Positions 8,351-17,718 are shown, numbered from the stretch's first letter. The stretch: 38,442 bases of DNA from Cyanobacteria bacterium RM1_2_2 (GCA_012033495.1 JAAUQT010000024.1:1-38442), one strand, 5' to 3'. Notes: a model not told the origin generated them from the letters alone. Numbers and translations are program-made.

Positions 8351-9649
8351 CTATTGAACTGGGGCGGCAGCTTTAGTTCCACGCTGAGCTTCAGCAATGC
8401 GTTGGTTCAGTACTTCTAAAGCTTTGATGTATTGCAAATCGCCTTCGGTACCAATTTTGTTACTAGCACCAAACAGTTCCTGTCGCTGCTCATCGGTTAG
8501 ATCGACGATGACATCAGGCTGAATTCCTGCCCGATTAATGTCAGTTCCATTGGGAGTTAGATATTTTGCGACGGTGACAGCTAAACCTGAACCATCTCCA
8601 AGTCCCCGTACCGATTGCACCAACCCTTTGCCAAACGTCTTGCTGCCAATCAGCGTTCCCCGACGATCATCCTGCAAAGCCCCTGAAAGGATCTCGCTGG
8701 CACTCGCAGAACCGCCATCAACCAATACGACTAGCGGCTTGTCGGTTAGGGCTGTGTTATTCGCCGTCTCCTGCTCAGACACGCCCTGCCGATCGACCGT
8801 AGACACAATCACGCCTTCGTCAATCCACATGCGGGCGATATCCACACTGGCGTAGAGCAACCCACCCGGATTCACGCGCAGATCGAGGACATAGCCTTCA
8901 ACCTGCTGAGATTCTAGGTTTTCGATCGCGTCCTGCATTTCTTCGGCGGCGTTCGCGCTGAACTGCGTCAGACGAATATAGCCCACTTTCTCGCCTTGCC
9001 CTCCCGATTGCACGCTATATTTCACCGGATGAAGCTCGATCCGGGCGCGTTGCAGGGTGTAGTCTATCTCTTCATCACCTCGTCGAATTGTTAGATTCAC
9101 ATCAGTGCCGACCGGCCCGCGAATCAGGTTGACAGCGGCATTGCTATCCATCCCTTGGGTGCTTTGACCGTCGATTTTGATAATCACATCTCGCGCCAAG
9201 ATCCCTGCCTGGAAAGCCGGCGTATCTTCAATCGGAGACACTACAATCAGTTCTTTCGTTTCTTCGTCTTGAGCAAGTTGGATACCCACCCCAGTCAGTT
9301 CACCAGAGGTATCGATCTGCATGTTTTTGAACTCTTGCGGATCCATGAAGCGCGTGTAGGGGTCATCCAGCTTTGCCAACATTTCCCGGATGGCGTCGTA
9401 GGCTTGCTCTTTATTGCTGTATGCCCGTCCTAAATACTCTTGTCGAACGGCTCGCCAATCAACCTGATTGAACGTCCCATCCACATAGTTACGATCAATC
9501 AATTGCCAGACTTCATCAATTAGCTCTTTTGGACTTTCTTGAAAAAAGGCCTGTCCCTGAGAGAGATGCAACCCTGCACCCGTGACGGTGACAGCCGTGA
9601 CTGCTGCCGCTGTAGCACCTAGAATGAGTCCGCGTTTGGTGATTGCCAT
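8351..9649 (-). CDS. ctp: Carboxyl-terminal processing protease (S41 family)
   Basis: This exported serine protease trims protein C-termini. In cyanobacteria the CtpA member matures the photosystem II D1 protein, while CtpB and CtpC have other roles. The protein of 432 residues has an N-terminal hydrophobic signal/anchor (residues ~6-28), a PDZ domain (about 115-205), and the Ser/Lys dyad: Ser in GGSASASEI and Lys in SKTFGKG, 25 residues apart. The frame is open 15 residues further upstream, but the ATG at 9649 puts the signal segment at the very N-terminus. I cannot say from this sequence alone which Ctp paralogue it is. It runs in the same direction as ispG, with about 210 bases between. 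Confidence 0.92.
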   Translation of the reverse strand: MAITKRGLILGATAAAVTAVTVTGAGLHLSQGQAFFQESPKELIDEVWQLIDRNYVDGTFNQVDWRAVRQEYLGRAYSNKEQAYDAIREMLAKLDDPYTRFMDPQEFKNMQIDTSGELTGVGIQLAQDEETKELIVVSPIEDTPAFQAGILARDVIIKIDGQSTQGMDSNAAVNLIRGPVGTDVNLTIRRGDEEIDYTLQRARIELHPVKYSVQSGGQGEKVGYIRLTQFSANAAEEMQDAIENLESQQVEGYVLDLRVNPGGLLYASVDIARMWIDEGVIVSTVDRQGVSEQETANNTALTDKPLVVLVDGGSASASEILSGALQDDRRGTLIGSKTFGKGLVQSVRGLGDGSGLAVTVAKYLTPNGTDINRAGIQPDVIVDLTDEQRQELFGASNKIGTEGDLQYIKALEVLNQRIAEAQRGTKAAAPVQ

Positions 9650-9859
9650 ATTCAATGAATCAAAAGGTATAGACTGCAAGGCAAGTACGCCCAATTTAAC
9701 ACAGCCAGAGCAAGACAGGGGTAACGAAAATATCTCAAACTTTTGTAAATCTCAATCAAAAAACGGGTAGATTTAACCAAGCCAAAGTGCGGGGCGATAC
9801 TCTAGATCGCTGCCCAGATGCGGATCAATGCTGGAATTTGGATAAGTAGGGCCGGTTCT

Positions 9860-11095
9860 CTACTCAGGATCAACCCACTTTCCGTCTGCTTTGATCAGAT
9901 TAATCAATTCGGCTACGCCCTGATCTTCGGGAACCTTTTTAATTTCTTCCCGTCCGCGATAGAGCGAAATGTAGCCCGCCTGCTTCCCAACATAGCCATA
10001 GTCAGCGTCTGCCATCTCACCAGGGCCGTTAACGATGCAGCCCATCACCGCGATATTCAGCCCAGTGAGGTGGCTGGTCGCCTGCCGAACTTTATGCAGC
10101 ACTTCCTCTAAGTTGAACAGCGTCCGACCGCAAGAGGGGCAAGCCACATACTCCACCATTGTTCGGCGCAACCCCAGCGCTTGCAAAATGCCGTAGCAAA
10201 CCGGAATTTCTTTTTCGGGCGCTTCGGTGAGGGAAACGCGGATCGTATCGCCAATCCCTTCTGCCAGCAGTGTGCCGATGCCAGCCGTCGATTTGATTCG
10301 CCCATATTCACCGTCTCCGGCTTCAGTGACGCCCAGATGCAGCGGGTAATCCATGCCAAGGGCATCCATGCGTTGTACCATCAGGCGATTCGCGGCGACC
10401 ATCACCGGCACTTTGGAGGCTTTCAGCGAAATTTCGATGTTGTAGAAGTTGAGGTCTTCACACAGCCGAATAAACTCCAGCGCTGATTCCACCATGCCTT
10501 CGGGCGTGTCGCCATAGGTGAACAGCATTCGTTCTGCCAGCGAGCCGTGGTTGACGCCAATCCGCATCGATTTGTTTTGATCGCGCAGCGACACGACCAG
10601 CGGCTCTAAAGTTTCGCGGATTTTGTCACCAATTTCGTTAAATTCGGCGGGGGTGTACTCAGTCCGGCCCACATTCGGCTTCTCGAACACATACAAACCT
10701 GGATTGATCCGCACATTGTCTACATAATTTGCGACTTCCAGGGCGATTTTCATGCCGTTATGATGCACATCGGCGACCAGCGGCACAGGCTGATAGGTGG
10801 CATACAGCTTTTCGCGAATCTGCTCCATTGCTTTAGCGTGAGCCATGCTCGGAACCGTGACTCGGACAATTTCGCAGCCAATCTCATGTAAACGCCGAAT
10901 CGCCGCAACGGAGCCTTCAATATCAAGCGTGTCTTCATTGATCATGGACTGGACAGCTACCGGATGCCCGCCGCCAATGTAGAGGCTGCCCACCGGAACG
11001 GGGCGCGTTTTGCGACGATGAATGGTGCCATCGGTAGAGAGGCAGATTGAACTGATGGGGGTCTGGGAAGTGATGGGGTTGGGAAGAGTTTGCAT
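9860..11095 (-). CDS. ispG: 4-hydroxy-3-methylbut-2-en-1-yl diphosphate synthase (IspG/GcpE)
   Basis: This enzyme catalyses the next-to-last step of the MEP isoprenoid pathway, turning MEcPP into HMBPP with a [4Fe-4S] cluster. The protein has 411 residues. The N-terminal TIM-barrel domain has the conserved [12 protein letters not shown]-like region. The C-terminal domain carries the cluster cysteines in CPSCGRT and GCIVNGPGE. The frame is open for 53 residues upstream of the chosen ATG (11095), but that extension is unlike the family. A purine-rich AGAGACGGG just before 11095 is a plausible ribosome site. Plant and cyanobacterial IspG can take electrons from ferredoxin; nothing here shows the donor. 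Confidence 0.95.
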   Translation of the reverse strand: MQTLPNPITSQTPISSICLSTDGTIHRRKTRPVPVGSLYIGGGHPVAVQSMINEDTLDIEGSVAAIRRLHEIGCEIVRVTVPSMAHAKAMEQIREKLYATYQPVPLVADVHHNGMKIALEVANYVDNVRINPGLYVFEKPNVGRTEYTPAEFNEIGDKIRETLEPLVVSLRDQNKSMRIGVNHGSLAERMLFTYGDTPEGMVESALEFIRLCEDLNFYNIEISLKASKVPVMVAANRLMVQRMDALGMDYPLHLGVTEAGDGEYGRIKSTAGIGTLLAEGIGDTIRVSLTEAPEKEIPVCYGILQALGLRRTMVEYVACPSCGRTLFNLEEVLHKVRQATSHLTGLNIAVMGCIVNGPGEMADADYGYVGKQAGYISLYRGREEIKKVPEDQGVAELINLIKADGKWVDPE

Positions 11096-11530
11096 ATCCC
11101 GTCTCTTTATAAATGTCGCGTTCAGAAATGGCAACTGGCGTAGAAAAGTCAGTCCTATTTTCCAGAGTGCCACAAGTGGGGGCAGTTGGGGAGTATTTAG
11201 AATACAGAAGGCTGCACTTGCACGATCGCTGTCTCCTCTTTCATTGCTCACCAAAACCCTCTAGCCAAAAATGCTGCGACTTAAACAATAGGCTGACCGT
11301 CAAAAATGGCGAAACTGCTCAAGACAACCAACCTTTCTCCGTTGTGCTAATGTTGCTCTACTTAAGGCTAGATAACCGTTAACACTTTAGCTATTAGTTA
11401 GACGTACAGTAAAACATATCCATTTACGCACACTTTAAATTTAGAAATGGTATTCACAATTTCGTCTGCCAGTTTATAAGAGATAAAATAGTAAACTGAT
11501 GTTGTGAGATTTTATTGCATAAAAAGAGGC

Positions 11531-11644
11531 GACGTTGCTGAATGATGGTATGAATTTGCCGCTCAAAGTCCCCCAGAATGGGAAATTTAGGCGGCGATCA
11601 GAGAAATAGCATCTCAAGAATTCATACTTCCGTTCAGCAACGCC
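11531..11644. mobile_element. MITE-like element with TIRs and 9-bp target duplication
   Basis: The 114-bp element begins GACGTTGCTGAA and ends TTCAGCAACGCC, so its outer 12 bases are inverted repeats with one mismatch. The similarity continues inward: GTATGAATT near the left end and AATTCATAC near the right. It is flanked by perfect 9-bp direct repeats AAAAGAGGC at 11522-11530 and 11645-11653, the mark of transposase-made insertion. The interior (about 11560-11596) resembles a CCCCCAGAATGGG hairpin common in cyanobacterial genomes. It has no coding capacity, so it would need a transposase supplied from elsewhere. Confidence 0.8.
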
Positions 11645-12199
11645 AAAAGAGGCTATGGTGTGCCAAGGGATAGTTGTGCAGTTGCTGCCTAAATCTCGCT
11701 GCAATGAGGTGTACACCTAAAACGGCTCAATTAAAACGGCTCACTTGAGTCTTGCCGAACGTCTAGTTTGAACCGGGCGTAGGGTTGAAGCACCAAGAAT
11801 ATACTTCACCTCTTTCAACAAATTGAATGACGTTTCACGCAGTTTTCACAGAGAAAAATAGTTTATTTATCCTGCCTTTACAGTGACTCTCCCGTCTTCT
11901 TGCTAGTCTCTCTATAGGTCAGTACATTCCAACTTAGTTTATTCAATCAACTTGTGACAATTTGTCCGCAAAGATGCGAAGCCACAGCGTATAAGTACTA
12001 CATCTACCTTTTTTCACTGTCTTTTCTCACTGTAGAGGGAGTTGCTGTGACTCTATAAAGATAGCGTCCAAAACGTTGTGAAGTTTACACCTGTTAGATT
12101 TAGGAGTTTGTGATTCAAGAGTTTGCTGAAGCGTGGTAGGCAAAGGCAATTGAGCCAAGCATCTTTGCTCCAACCCTACTTTAGCGCTGCTTCATCTCT

Positions 12200-12323
12200 C
12201 TTGATCTCAACTTGCTTGATCTCAACTTAATAGTGTCGAGTGAACTCCTCAACCTGGTTTCATGTAGACAAATGTTGATTGATAGGTGGCATCTGTTGGT
12301 TCAATCTGGTTGGTTCAATCTAA
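12200..12323. repeat. Two tandem duplications upstream of rfbF
   Basis: The unit cttgatctcaactt(g/a) occurs at 12200-12214 and 12215-12229. The unit ttggttcaatct(gg/aa) occurs at 12296-12309 and 12310-12323. Both lie in the presumed leader or promoter region of the sugar cassette. Confidence 0.85.
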
Positions 12324-12418
12324 GCAAAGAGAATTCACGGTTGATGCGTCTCAAGCTGCATTGAGTGAGAACTTTCGCTGATTTGCACAAGTAGTTTATT
12401 CCGAAATGAGGTAGGTGC

Positions 12419-13192
12419 ATGAAAGCAGTCATATTAGCTGGTGGCTTGGGTACTCGCTTGAGCGAAGAAACTTCGATTAAACCTAAACCGATGGTTGAGA
12501 TAGGGGGGCAGCCTATTCTCTGGCACATCATGAAAACCTACGCGGCTCATGGTGTGAATGACTTTATTATCTGCTGCGGTTACAAAGGCTATGTGATCAA
12601 AGAATATTTTGCAAACTACTTTCTGCGGATGTCGGATGTCACATTTGATATGCGGTTTAATCAAATGAACATCCATGCAGGAAACGCTGAACCTTGGCGA
12701 GTAACTTTAGTGGATACGGGTGAGAACACCATGACCGGCGGACGCTTGAAGCGCGTTCGAGAACATGTCGGTAATTCCACTTTTTGCTTTACTTACGGAG
12801 ATGGTGTTAGCAACGTTAATATTACGAAGTTAATTGAGTTCCACAAAGCAGAAGGCGCGTTGGCGACGCTAACGGCAGTGCAGCCTCCCGGACGATTTGG
12901 GGCGATTTCGCTCGGCAAAGAGCAAACTCGAATTAATCAGTTTCATGAGAAGCCCGGTGGAGATGGAGCCTGGATTAACGGCGGATACTTTATTTTAGAG
13001 CCTGAAGTGATCGACTATATTGCTGATGACACCGTGATGTGGGAACATGAGCCTCTGGGAAAACTGGCGCAAGATGGACAACTCTCTGCTTATAAGCACG
13101 ATGGCTTTTGGCAGCCAATGGATACGCTCAAAGATAAGAACTATTTAGAAGATCTGTGGAAGAGCGGTAAAGCTCCGTGGAAGGTTTGGTGA
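12419..13192 (+). CDS. rfbF: Glucose-1-phosphate cytidylyltransferase
   Basis: RfbF joins CTP and glucose 1-phosphate to make CDP-glucose, the entry point to CDP-activated deoxysugars of surface polysaccharides. The protein of 257 residues matches the family length. It opens with the nucleotidyltransferase signature [12 protein letters not shown] followed by [16 protein letters not shown], which is RfbF-like rather than GalU- or RmlA-like. The acidic motif [10 protein letters not shown] fits the metal-binding region. A purine-rich sequence (GAGGTAGG) sits just before the ATG. It is first in a same-strand set of five sugar genes; the usual partner RfbG (CDP-glucose 4,6-dehydratase) is not present in this window. 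Confidence 0.93.
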   Translation: MKAVILAGGLGTRLSEETSIKPKPMVEIGGQPILWHIMKTYAAHGVNDFIICCGYKGYVIKEYFANYFLRMSDVTFDMRFNQMNIHAGNAEPWRVTLVDTGENTMTGGRLKRVREHVGNSTFCFTYGDGVSNVNITKLIEFHKAEGALATLTAVQPPGRFGAISLGKEQTRINQFHEKPGGDGAWINGGYFILEPEVIDYIADDTVMWEHEPLGKLAQDGQLSAYKHDGFWQPMDTLKDKNYLEDLWKSGKAPWKVW

Positions 13193-13268
13193 CAGGGTTT
13201 TGATGGGGCGAGTTAATGGGGCGAGTTGATTGAGTTGTTCATATTCTCTATGTAAAGGTGATAAACCT

Positions 13269-14483
13269 ATGTACGATTTTGCGATCATCGGTGGTGGCAT
13301 CGTTGGTCTTTCCACGGCAATGACGCTCGGACAGCGTTATCCAGATGCAAAGATTCTCGTCCTGGAAAAAGAAAGCCGTTGGGCGTTTCACCAAACTGGC
13401 AACAATAGCGGCGTCATTCACTCTGGCGTTTACTACAAGCCGGGTAGCTTCAAAGCCAAATTTTGCCGCGATGGTTGTGAGTCGATGGTGGAATTTTGCC
13501 AGAAATACGAGATTCCCTATGAAGTGTGCGGCAAAGTGATTGTTGCGACAGAAGAGCGCGAATTGCCGCTGCTGGAAAACCTTTACCAACGAGGGTTGCA
13601 GAACAACATCAAGGTGGCTCGCATCACCGCCGAAGAAGTGAAAGAATATGAGCCGCATGTCAACTGCATCGCCGGGGTTCGCGTCTTTTCCACGGGCATT
13701 GCTGACTATAAGCGAGTTTGCCAAAAGTATGCCGACCTAGTTCAGCAACAAGGCGGCGATCTGCAACTCAACACCAAGGTTGACAAGATCTTGGAAACCA
13801 AAACAGGACAAGTGCTGGAAACCAACCAAGGTAAGTTCGAGTCTCGATTTGTAATCAACTGCGCTGGATTGCACAGCGACCGGGTGGCCAAATTGGGGAA
13901 AGTTGATCCGCAAGCCAAGATTGTGCCGTTTCGCGGGGAATACTACGAGCTAGTTCCTGAGAAGCGCTATCTCGTGAAAGGCTTGATTTATCCGGTTCCC
14001 AATCCCGCTTTCCCGTTTCTGGGCGTGCATTTCACCCGCATGATTGATGGCAGCGTTCATGCCGGCCCAAATGCCGTTCTGAGCCTGAAGCGAGAAGGCT
14101 ACAAAAAAACCGACTTTGACCTGCGAGACTTTGCTGAAGTGATGGCTTATCCGGCGTTCTGGAAGTTGGCAACCAAGCACGCCGACGAGGGCATTAAGGA
14201 GATGATTCGCTCCTTTAGTAAGGCGGCTTTTGTGGCGAGCCTGCAACGGCTGATTCCCGAAGTCAAAGCCGAAGATGTGACGCCAACCCACGCCGGAGTG
14301 CGGGCCCAAGCGCTGATGAACGACGGCAAACTCGTCGATGACTTTTTGATCATTAAAGGGCAAAACTCGGTGCATGTTTGCAATGCCCCTTCTCCGGCTG
14401 CCACCTCTTCGCTTGAGATCGGTAAAGCAGTTGTAGAGCAAATTCCAGCCCCGCAACATCTGAAATCGACACTCAACGTTTAG
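13269..14483 (+). CDS. lhgO: LhgO-like FAD-dependent oxidoreductase (L-2-hydroxyglutarate oxidase family)
   Basis: The protein of 404 residues starts with a dinucleotide-binding motif (IIGGGIVGLSTA, residues 5-16) followed by the DAO-family fold. The N-terminal half carries HQTGNNSGVIHSGVYY, typical of L-2-hydroxyglutarate oxidases, and VRAQAL lies near the C-terminus. Members oxidise L-2-hydroxyglutarate to 2-oxoglutarate using FAD. Here it lies inside a nucleotide-sugar cassette, so its true substrate may be a sugar-derived 2-hydroxy acid; that is inference from context. The chosen ATG has AAAGGTGA upstream; the frame is open 13 residues further. A 13-bp tandem duplication lies between rfbF and this gene (13203-13228). 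Confidence 0.88.
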   Translation: MYDFAIIGGGIVGLSTAMTLGQRYPDAKILVLEKESRWAFHQTGNNSGVIHSGVYYKPGSFKAKFCRDGCESMVEFCQKYEIPYEVCGKVIVATEERELPLLENLYQRGLQNNIKVARITAEEVKEYEPHVNCIAGVRVFSTGIADYKRVCQKYADLVQQQGGDLQLNTKVDKILETKTGQVLETNQGKFESRFVINCAGLHSDRVAKLGKVDPQAKIVPFRGEYYELVPEKRYLVKGLIYPVPNPAFPFLGVHFTRMIDGSVHAGPNAVLSLKREGYKKTDFDLRDFAEVMAYPAFWKLATKHADEGIKEMIRSFSKAAFVASLQRLIPEVKAEDVTPTHAGVRAQALMNDGKLVDDFLIIKGQNSVHVCNAPSPAATSSLEIGKAVVEQIPAPQHLKSTLNV

Positions 14484-14509
14484 AACCTACTAGAACCGAT
14501 TAGGAAATC

Positions 14510-15538
14510 ATGAAAGTATTAGTTACTGGAACTGAAGGCTATTTGGGCTGCTTGTTTGCGCCGCTCTTGCTGGAGCGGGGACACGAAGTAACCGCTGTGG
14601 ATACAGGCTTCTACAAAACCGGCTGGCTTTACAACGGCACCAACCTCACCGCCAAAACCCTGAACAAAGATATTCGCCATATCACGGCAGAAGATCTGCA
14701 AGGCATCGATGCGATTGTGCATATGGCAGAGCTTTCCAACGACCCCACCGGGCAGCTATCCCCCACCATCACCTACGACATCAACCACAAAGGCTCTGTC
14801 CGCTTGGCTGAACTGGCGAAGCAAGCCGGAGTGCGGCGGTTTGTTTATATGTCGTCTTGCAGCGTGTACGGCGTGGCGACCGAAGGTGATGTCACCGAAG
14901 ACTCTCCGATCAACCCCCAAACCGCTTATGCCGAATGTAAAGCCCTGGTTGAGCGCGATCTGAAGCCGATGGCAGATGACAACTTCTCGCCGACCTTCAT
15001 GCGGAATGCCACGGCGTTTGGGGCTTCGCCTCGGATGCGGTTTGATATCGTGCTGAACAACTTGTCAGGCTTGGCTTGGACAACCAAAGAAATCAAAATG
15101 ACCAGCGACGGAACACCTTGGCGTCCGCTGGTTCACGCCCTCGATATTGCTAAAGCCCTGATCTGCGTACTGGAAGCCCCCCGCGATATTGTTCATAACC
15201 AAATCTTCAACGTGGGCGACACGGCTAACAACTACCGCGTTAAAGAAATTGCTGAAATCGTGGCGGAGGCGTTTCCGGGCTGTGCGTTGAGCTTCGGAAA
15301 TCAAGGAGCCGACAACCGCAGCTACCGCGTTGCTTTCGAGAAAATCAACTCTCAGCTACCGGGCTTTAAGTGCGAGTGGGATGCGCGGCGCGGCGCACAG
15401 CAGCTCTACAACGTGTTTAGCCAAATCGACATGACCAAAGCCGAATTTGAGTCTCGCGGCTTTACCCGCCTGAAGCAGCTAGAGTACCTGATTCGCACCC
15501 AGCAAATTGACAAAGATTTCTTCTGGAGCCAGTCATGA
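14510..15538 (+). CDS. NAD-dependent epimerase/dehydratase (extended SDR)
   Basis: This is a sugar-nucleotide-modifying SDR of 342 residues. The glycine-rich NAD motif GTEGYLG is at residues 7-13, the catalytic Ser is in SSCSVYG (about 115-121), and the Tyr140/Lys144 pair (YAECK) completes the triad. It is not a typical RfbG, whose N-terminus has a different GHTGFKG-type motif, so epimerase, reductase or dehydratase are all possible. The start is 26 bases after the LhgO-like gene. Its stop overlaps the start of the RmlC-like gene by four bases (ATGA), which supports translational coupling and a shared pathway. Confidence 0.88.
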   Translation: MKVLVTGTEGYLGCLFAPLLLERGHEVTAVDTGFYKTGWLYNGTNLTAKTLNKDIRHITAEDLQGIDAIVHMAELSNDPTGQLSPTITYDINHKGSVRLAELAKQAGVRRFVYMSSCSVYGVATEGDVTEDSPINPQTAYAECKALVERDLKPMADDNFSPTFMRNATAFGASPRMRFDIVLNNLSGLAWTTKEIKMTSDGTPWRPLVHALDIAKALICVLEAPRDIVHNQIFNVGDTANNYRVKEIAEIVAEAFPGCALSFGNQGADNRSYRVAFEKINSQLPGFKCEWDARRGAQQLYNVFSQIDMTKAEFESRGFTRLKQLEYLIRTQQIDKDFFWSQS

Positions 15539-16083
15539 TTTTCACCGAAACCAAACTGAAAGGCGCGTTTATTCTGGACTTGGAACTCAGAGCAGACGAC
15601 CGAGGCGCTTTTGCTCGCACCTTTTGCATGAAAGAGTTTGAAGCCCACGGATTGAAGCCGACCGTCGCGCAGTGCAACCTCTCTTTCAACTACAAAGCCG
15701 GTACGCTGCGAGGAATGCACTATCAAACGCTGCCCGCTGCCGAAACAAAGCTAGTCCGCTGCACTAGAGGCGCCATTTATGACGTAATCATCGATATGCG
15801 TCCTGACTCTCCCACCTACATGCAGCACATTGGCGTTGAGCTAACGGCTGACAACCATCGAGCGCTCTATGTTCCAGAACTGTTTGCCCACGGCTATCAA
15901 GCCCTGACGGACGGCGCAGAAGTGGTCTATCAGGTTGGTGAATTCTACACCCCTGGCTACGAGCGCGGCATTCGCTATGACGATCCGGCTTTCGGCATCC
16001 AATGGCCCATGCCTGTCACGGTGATTTCTGAGAAAGATGCAGCTTGGCCCGCTTTTGCAGCAATGTCAGCGTCGGCTAGCTGA
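15535..16083 (+). CDS. dTDP-4-dehydrorhamnose 3,5-epimerase family (RmlC-like)
   Basis: This cupin of 182 residues epimerises 4-keto sugars attached to a nucleotide. It has the signature RGMHYQ with catalytic His62, Lys72, Asp83/Asp87, the box VPELFAHGYQ, and the C-terminal YxxGxERGIRYDDPAF region with the expected Tyr and Asp residues. In this context the natural substrate is more likely a CDP-linked than a dTDP-linked 4-keto sugar, since rfbF is the only nucleotidyltransferase of the set; this is inference. It is translationally coupled to the SDR gene by a 4-base overlap. Confidence 0.88.
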   Translation: MIFTETKLKGAFILDLELRADDRGAFARTFCMKEFEAHGLKPTVAQCNLSFNYKAGTLRGMHYQTLPAAETKLVRCTRGAIYDVIIDMRPDSPTYMQHIGVELTADNHRALYVPELFAHGYQALTDGAEVVYQVGEFYTPGYERGIRYDDPAFGIQWPMPVTVISEKDAAWPAFAAMSASAS

Positions 16084-16108
16084 TCAGAACTGATTAGATC
16101 AGTAGAAG

Positions 16109-16220
16109 AACCCAATTAAACGGACTTAAAGATTGGGTTTCGACTGCGCTCAACCCGCCGTTGGACTGCGCTCAACCCTCCGAATGCTGACGGTTTGCGC
16201 GTTGAGCGGAGCCGAAACGC
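16109..16220. repeat. Interspersed palindromic repeat region
   Basis: Two inverted repeats overlap. AACCCAAT at 16109-16116 pairs with ATTGGGTT at 16132-16139. The arm gggtttcgactgcgctcaac (from 16135, ending at 16156) pairs imperfectly with 16199-16220. A partial direct copy of the left arm (ggactgcgctcaaccc) lies at 16163-16178. Sequences of this TTTCGACT-CGCTCAAC type recur in many cyanobacterial genomes as dispersed palindromes. It sits between the RmlC-like and SAF-domain genes and could attenuate transcription. Confidence 0.7.
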
Positions 16221-16282
16221 ATCTGACAGCATTTTGTTTTCTAGAAATCTCGTCTAGTGAATAGCAGTTACAGGAGTTTTTC

Positions 16283-17644
16283 ATGTTTATTGTTGATACC
16301 GCATTGCAAGCACGGGCAGAAGCCGGAAATCCGGTGCGCGTAGCGATGATTGGCTCTGGCTTTATGGGACGCGGCATTGCGAATCAGATCATCAATTCGG
16401 TTCCCGGCATGGAGCTTGTTGCCGTCTTCAACCGCAGTTTGGCTGGGGCAAAGCGGGCTTACAACGAAGCAGGCATCGAAGAAGTGCGGGAAGTTAAAAC
16501 CGTTGCAGAACTCGAAGAGTCGATTCGCCAAGGCAAATATGCTGTCACCGACGATGCCATGTTGCTGGCTCGCGCTGAAGGCATCGACGCGCTGATTGAA
16601 GTAACGGGTTCGATCGAGTTTGCGGCTCATGTCGTGCTAGAAGCCTTTGCTCACCAAAAGCATGTGGTTTTAATGAACGCCGAGCTAGACGGCACGCTGG
16701 GCCCGATCCTCAAGGTCTATGCTGACAAAGCCGGCGTGGTGCTCTCGGCTTGTGATGGCGATCAACCTGGCGTACAGGCGAATTTGTACCGCTTCGTGAA
16801 GAGCATTGGTTTGACGCCGCTGGTGTGTGGCAACATCAAAGGGTTGCAAGATCCCTACCGGAATCCTACGACGCAAGAGGGTTTCGCCAAGCAGTGGGGA
16901 CAAAACGTTTACATGGTGACGAGCTTTGCCGACGGCACGAAAATTTCCTTTGAGCAAGCCATTGTCGCCAACGCCACCGGGATGACCGTCGCCAAACGCG
17001 GCATGTTGGGCTATGACTTCCGCCTCCACGCTGAAGCACTCACGCAGCAGTTCAACCTCAACTACACCGGTCACATTGATGAGTTGACCAAACTCTACGA
17101 TGTCGAGCAACTCAAAGAACTCGGCGGCATTGTGGATTATGTAGTCGGCGTCAAGCCTGGCCCCGGCGTGTATGTGTTTGCAACACACGATGATCCGAAG
17201 CAAAAGCATTACTTGAACCTTTACAAACTCGGCGAAGGCCCGCTGTATAGCTTCTACACCCCCTACCATCTCTGCCATTTTGAAGTGCCGCTGTCGGTGG
17301 CTCGCGTTGTCCTGTTCAAGGATGTGGTGTTGGCTCCTCAAGGCGCTCCGCGTGTCGATGTGGTGACAACTGCCAAAATTGACCTCAAAGCAGGCGAAAC
17401 CATCGACGAAATTGGTGGATATATGTCCTATGGTCAGTGCGAAACCTCTAACATCACTCAGGCACAGCGCTTGTTGCCAATGGGTTTAGCCGAGGGCTGC
17501 CGCCTCAAGCGGGACATGGCTCGTGATCAGGTGATTACCTACGACGATGTCGAGTTTCCTGAAGGTCGTCTTTGTGATAAGTTGCGGGCTGAGCAAGATG
17601 CCTATTTTGCCTCACCAGAGGTGGCTCAACTCACAGCCGTGTAA
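16283..17644 (+). CDS. NAD(P)-dependent oxidoreductase with C-terminal SAF-like domain
   Basis: The protein has 453 residues. Residues ~18-160 form a Rossmann domain with GSGFMGRGIANQ as the nucleotide-binding motif. The middle region (about 165-340) resembles homoserine-dehydrogenase-like enzymes, and the C-terminal ~100 residues (from about VVTTAKIDLKAGETIDEIGGY) resemble a SAF/antifreeze-like domain. Relatives occur next to polysaccharide genes, but I know of no settled reaction. A GGAG-like element lies nine bases before the ATG. It is the last gene of the cassette: about 200 bases and a palindromic repeat separate it from the RmlC-like gene, and an intrinsic terminator follows. Confidence 0.82.
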   Translation: MFIVDTALQARAEAGNPVRVAMIGSGFMGRGIANQIINSVPGMELVAVFNRSLAGAKRAYNEAGIEEVREVKTVAELEESIRQGKYAVTDDAMLLARAEGIDALIEVTGSIEFAAHVVLEAFAHQKHVVLMNAELDGTLGPILKVYADKAGVVLSACDGDQPGVQANLYRFVKSIGLTPLVCGNIKGLQDPYRNPTTQEGFAKQWGQNVYMVTSFADGTKISFEQAIVANATGMTVAKRGMLGYDFRLHAEALTQQFNLNYTGHIDELTKLYDVEQLKELGGIVDYVVGVKPGPGVYVFATHDDPKQKHYLNLYKLGEGPLYSFYTPYHLCHFEVPLSVARVVLFKDVVLAPQGAPRVDVVTTAKIDLKAGETIDEIGGYMSYGQCETSNITQAQRLLPMGLAEGCRLKRDMARDQVITYDDVEFPEGRLCDKLRAEQDAYFASPEVAQLTAV

Positions 17645-17677
17645 GCAAAATATCAAAATAATAAAGTGGGAATGAAG

Positions 17678-17718
17678 AGCAGAGATAGCGGCCTAAAAAC
17701 AAGCTATCCCTGCTTTTT
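17678..17718 (+). terminator. Intrinsic terminator of the sugar cassette
   Basis: AGCAGAGATAGC (17678-17689) and GCTATCCCTGCT (17703-17714) form a 12-position stem with a single A/C mismatch, directly followed by a run of five T residues (17714-17718). This is a textbook rho-independent terminator 33 bases after the SAF-domain gene. A 14-bp tandem duplication (ctttttgcatagaa, 17713-17740) begins inside its T tract. Confidence 0.85.

Larger units (their letters stand above)
11096..12418. other. Long intergenic gap between ispG and the sugar cassette
   Basis: These 1.3 kb lie between divergent genes and hold no convincing gene. They contain a MITE-like element (11531-11644) and two tandem duplications: 15 bp at 12200-12229 and 14 bp at 12296-12323. 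The frame of 80 codons at 11474-11716 on the minus strand runs through the MITE and is rejected. Regulatory DNA for rfbF is expected in the last few hundred bases; a TATAAAG at about 12054-12060 is a possible -10 element but weakly supported. Confidence 0.6.

Noticed and set aside
9860-11254. Longer ispG start at 11254
   Set aside because: The 53 extra residues are unlike the family; the ATG at 11095 has a purine-rich upstream site.
11474-11716. Minus-strand frame of 80 codons
   Set aside because: It runs across the MITE and both of its inverted ends, and no family is recognisable.
11990-12003. GTATAAGTACTAC as an NtcA site
   Set aside because: NtcA sites have the form GTA-N8-TAC; the spacing here does not fit.
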